DNA of 64,000 nucleotides, taken from the NCBI GenBank assembly GCA_937872465.1, contig CALMSR010000039.1, forward strand, positions 124,001 through 188,000. The letters run 5' to 3'. Every line of letters starts with the position of its first letter. Position 1 is the first letter of the stretch. The notes beneath the pieces were generated by a model. It made no database searches. It was not told the origin of the DNA and saw only the letters and a list, made by a program, of their open reading frames with translations. This document shows positions 37,972 through 47,200 of this stretch, in pieces. This DNA is from an uncultured Paracoccaceae bacterium (GTDB taxonomy: Bacteria; Pseudomonadota; Alphaproteobacteria; Rhodobacterales; Rhodobacteraceae). A program made the position numbers and the translations under genes.

Positions 37972-38749
37972 CCCGAAGCGGCCCCCGAAGCGTGGGTCGC
38001 CCCTTCCCAATGGAGGGCGGATTTCCGTGGTGGCTGGCTTCCGGTCCATCCCGTCTGCCGAGAAAGATGCCGAGCTTGGAGGCAAGTCGAAGCGGCCGGC
38101 GCACTGCTGCCGTCCGTTCCGACCCGCTGTACTGACTTCAACTCCTGCGAGAACGCCATCGCCAGACGCAAGGCGCTTCCGCGCGAGGCCGCAGGGCGCT
38201 CAACCACCGATACGCGGTACTCCCTAGGCCACGGCCTCCGAAACTTTGGCATGCCCGACTGCGCCGACGACTTTCCTGCCTGCGGTTGCGATCCTGATTG
38301 ATCGGATGCCGCTTTGGTGGGTGCCGTTTCCGCGGGGCAGGTTCGGCAAAGATCCGCCTCCGCAAACGGCGGGCCCTTGGCGAGATGGTCTGCTTGAGCA
38401 CAGGCGCGTAACGGTCTCGGCTTTGACAGTATTCCTTATGTTCATGGCACGGCGACCCATTTGCCTCGAAGCAGGACGGCGACAGTGAAGCCGGTCGGAA
38501 GTGTCTCTCACCTAAAGGTTGTTCGCGCACACCCTTACCGATCAATAACCCCATAATCGCCTACCGCTAATCTGATGACTATGATACGCAGTATAGTTGT
38601 TTTTTGCTGCGCCGAAAGTCTACTCACTAAGCATTAGAATTTAACAGCTTGTCGTTAGTGACCCCTCGGATTAACATCCCGAGGCTGTGGGGGGTAAGGC
38701 AGCATACGCCGGATTGTCGTTGTCTTAATTGACGGGCGGGGGACCAAAT
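37972..38749. other. 778-bp non-coding stretch before the LuxR-type gene
   Basis: I see no supported gene. The right-hand third (about 38540-38720) is markedly richer in A and T than the rest of the window, which fits a promoter or leader for the regulator gene. Open frames on either strand here look like chance frames in GC-rich DNA. Confidence 0.5.
38664..38684. promoter_or_regulatory. Stem-loop in the leader of the LuxR-type gene
   Basis: CCTCGG (38664-38669) and CCGAGG (38679-38684) can pair around a 9-base AT-rich loop, 65 bases before the regulator's start. It could be an operator palindrome, an RNA hairpin or a weak attenuator. No T-run follows. Confidence 0.35.
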
Positions 38750-39469
38750 ATGAACACCAGAATTTCCAACACGTCGGATTGCGTCCTGATGGATGCCTCT
38801 TCGCTTGCCGAGCAAGACGCTCCACTGGTTCTGATTCTTGAACCGCGGCCGCTACTCCGCCAGTTGCTTCAGGGATTTATCGCTTCGAGTGCACAGATGC
38901 GCGTCGTGTCGGCGCCAAGCATCAAGGAATGGCTGCGCTCCGGTCTGGACATGGAGCCGTCGATCATTCTGCTGTCCATCCCGGACGGCGGTCGGCTTCC
39001 CGGGAGCCTGTCCGAACTACCGATAGCGGCCCACGACCGGCTCGCATCAGTGCCGATCGTGGTGCATTCCAACGACCGACCAGGGCATCAGGTGCTCGAA
39101 CTGCTGCGGATCGGAGCGCACGGCTTCATTCCAACCAGCGTTTCGACGGAGGTCGCGGTGCAGGCGCTGCGCCTGATCTGCGCCGGCGGGACCTATGTTC
39201 CGCCAAGTTGCCTGCAGTCGCTTCCGTACAAGGCGCAGGGCGCATCGGACGGCGCGGGCTTCCTGACCGGGCGCCAGTTGCAGGTCGTGGAGGCGATCCG
39301 GCAGGGCAAGCCGAACAAGATCATCGCCTATGAGCTCAACATGTGCGAGAGCACCGTCAAGGTGCATGTCCGCGCCATCATGAAGAAGCTCAAGGCCCGC
39401 AACCGTACCGAGGTCGCCTACCTCTATTCGTCGAGCCTCGGCGAAGCGGACGGCGCGGTTCCGAACTGA
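38750..39469 (+). CDS. LuxR-family regulator with degenerate receiver domain
   Basis: A 239-residue regulator. Residues 25-145 are receiver-like and 170-235 form a LuxR helix-turn-helix (LTGRQLQVVEAIRQGKPN, ELNMCESTVKVHVRAIMKKL). The receiver lacks key residues. The phosphorylated aspartate is Ser76 (LLSIPDG), the acidic pair is replaced by EP (LILEPRP), and the conserved lysine region reads GFIPTSV. Phosphorylation control is therefore unlikely; it may be constitutive or bind a ligand. Its position at the end of the EPS locus suggests it regulates EPS genes. The ATG at 38750 follows GGGGGA; a TTG seven codons earlier is less likely. Confidence 0.88.
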   Translation: MNTRISNTSDCVLMDASSLAEQDAPLVLILEPRPLLRQLLQGFIASSAQMRVVSAPSIKEWLRSGLDMEPSIILLSIPDGGRLPGSLSELPIAAHDRLASVPIVVHSNDRPGHQVLELLRIGAHGFIPTSVSTEVAVQALRLICAGGTYVPPSCLQSLPYKAQGASDGAGFLTGRQLQVVEAIRQGKPNKIIAYELNMCESTVKVHVRAIMKKLKARNRTEVAYLYSSSLGEADGAVPN

Positions 39470-39499
39470 GCGTCCCGGCCGGATCTGCCGGATCGGACC

Positions 39500-40318
39500 T
39501 TGCTCCGGCAGTTCCCCAAAAAAGGCTTCTCTGAACATCACGGAATGGGCCGCCGATCGAATCTCGGCGCCGGGTGCCGATCGGCGGACCCAGGTGTTTG
39601 CTCCCAGGTGGGAAATACCTCCGGCCCGGCTGCTTCGGGTGGTGTTCCGCCGCCGCCGATCTCCGGGCGGGTCACGTCCGTCAGGTTCTGCAAGCGGCGG
39701 GTGGCGTGCTGCATCATGCAGCGGCTCGACCATCGGCAGTTTGCGGCGATCGGACATTCGCTCGGCGGCTGGACGGTCATGGCGCTCATCGGCGGCGGGT
39801 TCGATGCGCCGCGGCACGCCGACTATTGCGCAGGACATCCCGACCGCGCGGATTGTCGCTTCATGCGGGAAGCAGGTGTCGTCGGCCATCCGGAACACCT
39901 CGCCGATCTGGCCGGGACGGATGCCGATCCGCGCATTGGCGCGGTGGTGACTCTCGACCTTGCTTTCACCCAAGGATTCGCTCGGGCCAGTCTGGCGGGC
40001 ATCTCCGTGCCGGTCCTGGTGATCGGGGCGCAGCGCGGCGGGGTGCTGAACCTCGACATGGAATCGCGCGCACTTGCGGGCGCCCTGACTGGCGCATCCG
40101 CAAGCTACGAGGAACCGGACGGCGTCAGTCATTACGATTTTGTCGGCACCTGCAAGTCGGGCGGACTGGCCATCCTCGCTGAGGAGGATCCGGATTTCGT
40201 CGCTGTCTGCAGCGAAGGCGGCGCGCAGCGCGTTGCTCGACATGCGGTGGTCGCCGCGCTCGTCACGGACTTCCTGAATGCGACATTCCCCGACGTCGAC
40301 CGCCTGTCGTCCGAATGA
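39500..40318 (+). pseudogene. 5'-truncated dienelactone-hydrolase-like alpha/beta hydrolase
   Basis: The region from about 39650 resembles the C-terminal two-thirds of a secreted alpha/beta hydrolase. It has the nucleophile elbow GHSLGGW, then HADYCAGHPDRADCRF, VLVIGAQRGGVLN and a late SHYDFVG holding the probable catalytic histidine. The oxyanion HG motif and signal peptide expected in the first hundred residues are missing. The first 50 residues resemble nothing, and no convincing ribosome site precedes the ATG. I read it as a gene that lost its 5' end, close to the boundary of the EPS locus. A short functional protein cannot be excluded. Confidence 0.5.
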
Positions 40319-40382
40319 AACAAGATAGGGTGTCGGGGTCGCCCTCACCGGCCCCGACAACCCGCGCCCGCCCGCGGACACC

Positions 40383-40406
40383 CGCCCGCCCTCGTTGGGA
40401 CGGGCG
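40383..40406. terminator. Hairpin between convergent genes, probable terminator
   Basis: CGCCCG-CCC and GGG-A-CGGGCG form a 9-bp stem with one bulged base and a 5-base loop. It is followed on the plus strand by TTTGCGTTTG. It lies between the hydrolase remnant and the convergent ankyrin gene and could terminate plus-strand transcription. Confidence 0.5.
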
Positions 40407-40457
40407 TTTGCGTTTGTCGGCAGGGCACTCTTGGCCCGGGAGAACGCGGACCAGGCG

Positions 40458-41999
40458 TCAGGCCGGGCCGCCCTCCATCAGGCAGTCGGGATGTCGGTCG
40501 ACCCATTCAGCCAGTGCGTCTGCAATCTCAGGGACGCCGGCAAGGTCCGCGGCGCGACGCGGCACCGAAACTCCCGCCTCCAGCGCCAGCCGGAGGCAGC
40601 CCAGTTGGTCGCGGATTGCCCGCTCGGGGCAGTTCTCAGACCCGTGCACGATGGTCGACAGCAACGTGCCGCCATAGCCGTTCTGATGCGACAGATCAGG
40701 CCCGAGGCTGAGCAGATAGGCCATCATGTCCGGCAGACCCTCCCAGCCGGCCACCTGCACCGGGGTAAGCCCCTCGGCGTCCGGGCGGTCGAATTCGAGG
40801 CCCAGGGCCACCAGCCGCTTCACGTGATCGAGCTTGCCGGGCAGATGCAGGATCGTGCGGATGATGTTTCGATAGGCGTCCGGCAACCGCTCCGGATTGA
40901 CGGTTCGGCCGCCGGGATCCCGGCCCTCGGCGGCCGTCGCCAGAAGGTCCTCGTCGGCTGTCAATGTTGGCGCGATACCCCGCGCCTCGATTTCGCGCGC
41001 AAGGGCGGCGTTGCCGAAAACCCGCGCATAGCCATAGGCGCTGCATCCCTCGAACCGTCGCTCCGGATCGGCACCCGCGTCGAGAAGCACGCCGAACATT
41101 TCGGCCCCGCAAATCCGGCGTGCTGCCTGATGCAGCGCCGGCACGACCCAGGGCCGTTCGCCGCCGACGTGGGTCCCGATGAATTCGTCGGCCAGCGCAC
41201 CAGCCGCAAGGAGCATCCGGACAGCGTCGACATCGCCGAAGTCCATCGCCCGCAGGAGGGCGTTGGTTCCGCGCGGATCCGCGCCATGCTCGAGCAGCAT
41301 CTTCAGCCCCTCGTGATGGCCCAGTTCGGTCGCATGGTAGAGCGACTCGTTGTCGTTCGGATTGGCGCCATGATCCAGCAGCCAGCGCGCCAGAACCATG
41401 TTGTTGCCGTGCCCGATCGCACCGTATAGCGCAGAAAGCTGATGGTCGTTGTCTGCCGAGACCGGCATCGACTCGTCGACGCTCGCCCCATGGGCCACAA
41501 GCATGTCGGCAATCGCGATCATGGCCCCCTCCAGATCGGGGCGCTGGTGAATGTACTGCGAAAAAGCCAGTTGACAGAGCGGGCTGCGCCCCCCGACGAG
41601 ACGCGTGGCTGCGGATGGATCGGCATTGAGCGCGGCTTCGACCTCGGTGCGGTGGTAGAGCGCGATCCGCAGGCCGAGCTGTCCCTCCGCGAGGTCAGGT
41701 ATCTGTGCAAGTAACCGGTCCACCACCTGGCGCTGGCCGTGGTGGAGCGCAATCTTCAATCGTTGCTGGGCGGCGGCGCGATCGAGGCCGTTAAGTTCGG
41801 CGGCCAGCTTGAGCGCAGGCCAGCTTAGAAAGCTGTTCTCTCGCGCGATCACATGCAGGTAGTCCGCATGCTTCAAGGTCGCACCCGCGGCACGCGGGCG
41901 ATAGTTCGCAATCCGTTGGCGGGCATGAAGGTCTTCGGCCTCGAGGGCCTTCTTCAGCGCCTTGGCGTCACGGCGCAATCGTTCGATGGATTTGGTCAT
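40458..41999 (-). CDS. Ankyrin-repeat protein
   Basis: A 513-residue protein with about eight ankyrin-type repeats between residues 85 and 480. Examples are MLVAHGASVDE, WLLDHGANPND, MLLEHGADPRGTNALLRAMDFG, VLLDAGADPERR and RLVALGLEFDRPDAEGLTPVQVA. The first 70 residues are a charged helical leader ending in SFLSWPALKLA, common in this bacterial subgroup. There is no signal peptide. The ATG at 41999 has GAGGAAA upstream. Its partner is unknown; nothing nearby forms an obvious pair with it. Confidence 0.85.
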   Translation of the reverse strand: MTKSIERLRRDAKALKKALEAEDLHARQRIANYRPRAAGATLKHADYLHVIARENSFLSWPALKLAAELNGLDRAAAQQRLKIALHHGQRQVVDRLLAQIPDLAEGQLGLRIALYHRTEVEAALNADPSAATRLVGGRSPLCQLAFSQYIHQRPDLEGAMIAIADMLVAHGASVDESMPVSADNDHQLSALYGAIGHGNNMVLARWLLDHGANPNDNESLYHATELGHHEGLKMLLEHGADPRGTNALLRAMDFGDVDAVRMLLAAGALADEFIGTHVGGERPWVVPALHQAARRICGAEMFGVLLDAGADPERRFEGCSAYGYARVFGNAALAREIEARGIAPTLTADEDLLATAAEGRDPGGRTVNPERLPDAYRNIIRTILHLPGKLDHVKRLVALGLEFDRPDAEGLTPVQVAGWEGLPDMMAYLLSLGPDLSHQNGYGGTLLSTIVHGSENCPERAIRDQLGCLRLALEAGVSVPRRAADLAGVPEIADALAEWVDRHPDCLMEGGPA

Positions 42000-42394
42000 C
42001 GGTTTCCTCACAGGTGCGCCCGGCAGTCCGCTTGAACGGGCATGAGAAAAACCGAGTGTCTGTCGGTTCGTGCGTTGAGGGGCGCCGATGACGACTTTCC
42101 GCGGACCTGGATGCCGCCCCACGCGGCTCTTCAATGACTAGCTCCTCAAGAGAGTCGGGTCCAGCCTGTCCAGATTTGCGACGTTCCCGCGACGCCCTCT
42201 AAGCGCAGAAGTAGCGACCCGGTTCGACGCCGGTCGCGTTGGCGAAGGAACGGGGACTGGGGTCTAGTATTCTCTGGGGAGTAAGCCATTGTTTTATCTA
42301 CGACAGGGTGTCGAGCTGCTGTTCGGCGGTCGCTGCGTGACCTTGTGCCGCCCGGCGGGGCGGAACGTGTCATCGATGAGCAAGCACAGTTAGT
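42000..42394. other. 395-bp stretch between ankyrin and TetR genes
   Basis: No complete gene is supported. It contains the 54-bp repeat copy listed separately (42238-42291), and the minus strand around that copy stays open for about 75 codons. The rest shows nothing I recognise. Confidence 0.5.
42238..42291 (-). repeat. Dispersed 54-bp repeat, copy A
   Basis: This stretch matches 60710-60763 at 46 of 54 positions without gaps. The core GTATTCTCTGGGG is identical. On the minus strand both copies can be read as a similar peptide, YSPENTRPQSPFLRQ here and YAPENTGPQVLFLRQ in the other copy, which suggests a shared former coding segment. Confidence 0.7.
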
Positions 42395-42997
42395 TCACTT
42401 CAGTGGAAGCGCGTCTCCGATCCGTTGAAGAACATGCTCCGAAACGGCCCGCTGAACCGCCCCGTCAATGCCGAGCCCGGCCATGGCCTCGGTCTCGTAG
42501 ATCGAAGCGAGGCCGTGGATCGTCGACCACACGAACATCGCTTCGAGCGTCACCGCCGGCGCCTCGACAGGCGCGTCGATCACCCGGGCGAGGCAACCTC
42601 GAAGCTGGTCGAACGCGCCGCATCCTTTTTCCATCATCTTCGGATGCTGGCCGGGATCCGGAAGCCGGGCGCCGAACATCAGCCGGTATTCCAGCGGATG
42701 GGTGCGAGCGAATTCGAGATAGCGCATGCCCATCGTCTGCAGGTCCGCCCGCGGATCGTCAGTCGCCGCCACCTCTGCGAGGAAGGCGTCGAAGCCGCGG
42801 AAGCATCGGTCGACGACTTCGGCGAGCAGGTGGTCCCGGCTCGGATAGTGGCGGTAGGGCGCCTGGTGCGAGACGCCGAGACGGCGCGCCACCTCGCGCA
42901 GGCTCAGGCCCTCGATGCCGACGTCCCGGATGATCCGCATCGCCTCGTCGACGCAGGCTTCCCGGAGATCGACATGGGATCGTGCTGCTTCGCTCAC
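42395..42997 (-). CDS. TetR/AcrR family repressor, likely controlling the adjacent RND pump
   Basis: A 200-residue regulator. The N-terminal helix-turn-helix reads GLSLREVARRLGVSHQAPYRHYPSRDHLLAEV and a ligand-binding C-terminal domain follows (LEFARTHPLEYRLMFG, typical of the WHG subgroup). The start is GTG at 42997 with GAGGAG 8 bases upstream. It is divergent from the efflux operon, and the 141 bp between them carry the palindromes listed below, so autorepression and control of the pump are likely. The inducing compound is unknown. Confidence 0.9.
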   Translation of the reverse strand: MSEAARSHVDLREACVDEAMRIIRDVGIEGLSLREVARRLGVSHQAPYRHYPSRDHLLAEVVDRCFRGFDAFLAEVAATDDPRADLQTMGMRYLEFARTHPLEYRLMFGARLPDPGQHPKMMEKGCGAFDQLRGCLARVIDAPVEAPAVTLEAMFVWSTIHGLASIYETEAMAGLGIDGAVQRAVSEHVLQRIGDALPLK

Positions 42998-43048
42998 GAT
43001 GTGCTCTCCTCATTCCTCTTCCGCCGATCTTGACGCCGGCGGCCGATT

Positions 43049-43063
43049 GTTGACGCCGTCAAC
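43049..43063. promoter_or_regulatory. Palindromic operator 1 of the TetR/RND module
   Basis: GTTGACGCCGTCAAC is an almost perfect palindrome between the divergent TetR and fusion-protein genes. Its centre is 21 bp (two helix turns) from that of operator 2. Confidence 0.7.
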
Positions 43064-43069
43064 TTTTGA

Positions 43070-43100
43070 GTTGACGGCGTCAACATGCCACTCTATACCC
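43070..43100 (+). promoter_or_regulatory. Promoter with operator 2 of the RND operon
   Basis: GTTGACGGCGTCAAC (43070-43084) is a second palindrome. It contains a -35 box TTGACG (43071-43076), spaced 18 bp from a -10-like TATACC (43095-43100). Repressor binding here would block RNA polymerase directly. Confidence 0.65.
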
Positions 43101-43106
43101 TCTTGT

Positions 43107-43121
43107 GTAGACGGTGTCAAC
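43107..43121. promoter_or_regulatory. Third, weaker operator-like site
   Basis: GTAGACGGTGTCAAC differs from operator 2 at three positions and lies at the expected transcription start, 18 bases before the fusion-protein gene. Confidence 0.5.
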
Positions 43122-43138
43122 GCAGGCGGGAGCGGACT

Positions 43139-44287
43139 ATGTCGACCTCAAGATATCGCAACGACATGAGCGAGGAAAAGGACCGCGGGGCGCGGCTCGT
43201 CGCGCTAGGAGCGCGCCTTGCTGTCGCGCTCGGAGTTCTCGGCGGCGTGGGCGTCGGCGTGTCCGCGCTCTACGCTCGGGGCGGCGACGCGAGCGTGGCG
43301 GTCCCGGCACCGACCCCGGTCCTGGCGCTGACCGTCGAGCAGAGCCCGGGCCACGTGGAATTCCGTAGGTTCGCCGGTCGCCTGGAGCCGGCGCGCAGAA
43401 CAGAGCTCGGCTTCGAGCGCGGCGGGCTCCTGGCCGAGCTGCTGGTGGGCGAGGGCGACCGGGTGGCCGCCGGCCAGGTGGTGGCCCGCCTTGATACCGC
43501 CCTGCTCGTCAACGAGCGGGCGCGTCTGGCCGCGGCGCGGGGCCAGCAGGCGCCCCGGCTCGAACTCGCCCGTCTCACCTACGATCGACAACAGGGCCTG
43601 ACCGAGCTGGCCACCTCGGGCCAGCGCAAGGACGAAGCGCGGCTAGCCGTCGCGGAGGCCGAAGCGGCATTGGCAGAGACCGACGCAGCACTGGACGGGC
43701 TGGCGATCGAGTTGTCGAAGTCCGAGCTCCTGGCGCCGTTCGCGGGAGAGATTGCGGCCCGCCATCTCGACGAAGGCGCCGTGATCGCGACAGGCACGCC
43801 GGTGCTGACGCTGCTCGCATTGGACCGGCCACAGGCGCGCATCGGACTCGCGCCCAAGGCCGCCGCAGGGCTCGTGCCCGGAGAGCGCTACACGCTCGAC
43901 CATGATGGGAGAGCCTATCCGGCCCGCCTCGCCGCCGTCAGGCCCGACCTCGATCCGAGGGCGCGCACTGTTACCGCGCTTTTCGATCTCGACACCGCCC
44001 CCGACCTGCCCTTCGGCACGGTGATGACCTTCGACGCCGAGGCCTGGATTCCCGGGTCCGGATTTTGGGTTCCGGTCGCGGCGCTGGTCGAGGGCAGTCG
44101 TGGCCTCTGGACGGTGCTGACGCTGGAGGGCGACGGGAGCCTCGGCAGCGAGGCGGTCAGCGTCGTGGCGCTCCGCGGCGAAGACGCCTTCGTCCAGGGC
44201 AGCCTCCGCGACGGCGATCGCATCGTGCCAGGAGGCACGCACCGCGTCCGGCCCGGCCAGGCCGTCCGGATCGCGCAGGCGGATTAG
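43139..44287 (+). CDS. RND efflux periplasmic adaptor (membrane fusion protein)
   Basis: A 382-residue adaptor linking an inner-membrane RND pump to an outer-membrane channel. An N-terminal membrane/signal segment (LAVALGVLGGVGVGVSAL) is followed by a lipoyl half (GLLAELLVGEGDRVAAGQVVARLD), a coiled-coil hairpin, the second lipoyl half (LLAPFAGEIAARHLDEGAVI) and a beta-barrel. There is no lipobox. I start at the ATG at 43139 (GGGAG upstream); starts 18 codons earlier and 9 codons later exist, but the earlier one would overlap the operator. It ends 4 bp before the pump gene. Confidence 0.9.
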   Translation: MSTSRYRNDMSEEKDRGARLVALGARLAVALGVLGGVGVGVSALYARGGDASVAVPAPTPVLALTVEQSPGHVEFRRFAGRLEPARRTELGFERGGLLAELLVGEGDRVAAGQVVARLDTALLVNERARLAAARGQQAPRLELARLTYDRQQGLTELATSGQRKDEARLAVAEAEAALAETDAALDGLAIELSKSELLAPFAGEIAARHLDEGAVIATGTPVLTLLALDRPQARIGLAPKAAAGLVPGERYTLDHDGRAYPARLAAVRPDLDPRARTVTALFDLDTAPDLPFGTVMTFDAEAWIPGSGFWVPVAALVEGSRGLWTVLTLEGDGSLGSEAVSVVALRGEDAFVQGSLRDGDRIVPGGTHRVRPGQAVRIAQAD

Positions 44288-44291
44288 ATCG

Positions 44292-47200
44292 ATGGACAGC
44301 TGGTTCTACCGCAACCCGCGCGGCTTCGCCGTAGCGGTCATGGTGATCCTCGCCATGGGATGGTCTGCGTTCTTGACCATCGGCCGGCAGGAGGACCCGA
44401 CGATCACCAACCTCTTTGCCACGGTGCTGACGCCGTATCCCGGTGCTGACCCCGCCCGGGTCGAGGCCCTGGTGACCGAGAAGATTGAGGCGGAGCTGCG
44501 CGGCGTCGCGGCGATCTCCGAGATCAGCTCGGTGTCGCGCCCCGGCCTCTCCGTCATCCAGATCGATCTGTCGGAGACGCTGCCGAAGTCGGAGATCGAG
44601 CCCGCCTGGACTGAAATCCGCAACGCCGTCGACGACGCCAGGGCGGAGCTTCCCGCCGGCGCCGGAGTTCCGGACTTCGAGAACGCCTCCTTCGGTACCT
44701 TCACCGCGATCAGTGCGGTGATGCAGCGGCCGGGCGACCAGGCGAACCCGGTCCTGCTCGCACGCTCGGCGGAGGACCTGCAGGAGCGCCTCCGCCGGAT
44801 ACCCGGTACGGACACCGTGGAGATCTTCGGAGCGCCGCAGGAGGAGATCCTGGTCTCCATCGACGCCACCCGCCTCACCGACCTCGGACTGGACGCAGCC
44901 AGCGTCTCAGCGGCGATCGCCGCGGCCGACGCGAAGGTCAGCGCCGGCAGGCTGCAAGGTGGCGAGCAGGAGATGGTCGTCGAAATCACCGGCGAGATCG
45001 ACGACCTGGCGCGCATTCGGGCGATCCCGCTCGCCACCGGTGCCGATGGCGCGGTGTTGCGGCTCGGCGACGTGGCGGACGTCACCCGCACCCCGCTCGA
45101 GCCGGCGGAAAGCATCGCCCGGTATCAGGGCCGCCCTGCCGTCCTAGTGGCGGCGCGAATGGTGAACGATCTGCAGGTCGATCGCTGGATGGAAGCGGTG
45201 CGGGCCGAGCTTGCCCTGTTCGAAGCCGCGAGCCCGGGCGGCGTCGAGCATGCGCTGATCTTCGACCAGTCCACCTACGTGACCGAGCGCTTCGCGGCCC
45301 TGGGGGCCAACCTCGCGGCCGGCATCGGCCTGGTGACGCTGGTCCTCTTCGTGACGCTCGGCTGGCGCGCCGCATTGATCGTGGCAAGCGCCATCCCGCT
45401 CGCGTCGCTGATCTCGCTCTTCGGCATGAACCTCGCCGGCATCTCGATCCACCAGATGTCGGTGACGGGGCTGATCGTCGCGCTCGGCCTGCTGGTGGAC
45501 GCGGCGATCGTGATGACGGACGAGATCCGCAAGCGCCTGGCTGATGGCACGCCGCGGCTGGATGCCGTCCGACGCGCGGTGCGGATGCTGGCGGTGCCGC
45601 TGCTGGCGTCGACACTGACCACCGTGCTCGCCTTCATGCCGATGGCGCTGCTGCCCGGTCCGGTCGGCGACTTCGTCGGCTCGATCGCCAAGTCGGTGAT
45701 CATCATGCTGGTGGCCTCGCTCGCGCTGGCGTTGACCCTCACGCCGGCGCTGGCCGGCTGGCTTCTGCCCGCCGGTGGCGACCGGCCGCAACGGTGGTGG
45801 CGCGACGGAATGGTGCTGCCGCGGCTCGGCCGGGCATTCGACCGCTCCCTGGCGCTGTCGCTTCGCTATCCGGGGCTCGCGATCCTCGCGTCCCTGGCGC
45901 TGCCGGTCACCGGCTTCCTCGCCTTCCCTACTCTGACCGCCCAGTTCTTCCCCGGCGCCGACCGCAACCAGTTCTACGTCCAGCTCACGCTCTCCGGCAC
46001 CGCGTCGATCAGCCAGACCGAAGCCGCCGCCGCGCGCGCCGATCGCCTGCTGCGCGCCACGCCCGGGATCGAAACCGTCGCCTGGACGGTGGGTGAGAGC
46101 GCACCCGCCTTCTACTACAACATGCAGATGGACCAGGATGGCGTCCCGGGCTTCGCCGAGGCGCTGGTCACCACCGACAGCGCCGACCGTACCCAGGCGG
46201 TCATTCCCGACCTGCAGGACCGGCTGACGGACCAGTTGCCAGACGCCGAGATCGTCGTGCGCGACTTGGTGCAGGGTCCGCCGGTGGCTGCCCCCATCGA
46301 GGTTCGCTTCGTCGGCCCGGACCTGGCGGTGCTGCGCGACCTTGGCGACCGCACCCGCGCGCTGATGGCCGGGGTGCCCGGCATCACCCAGTCGCGGGCG
46401 ACGCTGACTGGCGGCCCGCCGAAGCTTCGGCTTGCGCTCGACGAGGACCGCGTGCGCCTCGCGGGCCTCGATCTCGCCCGCGTCGCGGCCCAGCTCAACG
46501 CGGCGACCGACGGGGCGCTGGGCGGCAGTCTCGTAGAGGGCACCGTGGAGAGCCCGGTCCGGGTGCGGCTCGCGGCGGGCGACCGCGCGGCGCCCGAGCG
46601 GCTCGCCAGCCTTGCGATCGTCGATCCGGCGGCCGATGCCGGCAAGGCCTGGCCGGGCGTGCCGCTCGCCGCCCTGGGCGATCTCGAGCTCGTCCCGTCC
46701 GACGGTCCGATCCACCGGCGCAACGGCGAGCGCATCAACCTGGTGCAGGCCTTCACCGCGATCGGGGTGCTGCCCGAGGAGGCGCTGAGCGTCCTGCGCG
46801 CCCGGCTCGACGCCGAGCCCGACCTGCTGCCGCCCGGCTACCGGCTGGAGTACGGCGGAGACGCCGACGCCCGCTCCGACACCGTGAGCTATCTGATGGC
46901 CACGGTGCTGATGGTGGTGGTTCTGACCCTTGCGACGCTGGTGCTGAGCTTCCGCTCGTTCCGCCTAACGGCAATCTCGCTCGCCGTCGCCGGCCTGTCG
47001 ATGGGACTGAGCCTGCTGGCGCTGGCCATCTTCGACTACCCGTTCGGCATCCAGGGCCTGCTCGGCGTGATCGGCTCGATCGGCGTCTCGATCAATGCGG
47101 CGATCATCATCCTCTCCGCGCTGGCCGAAGATCCGCGCGCTAGGACCGGCGACCGCGATGCCGTCCGGACGGTAGTGCTCGGAACCAGCCGCCACATCCT

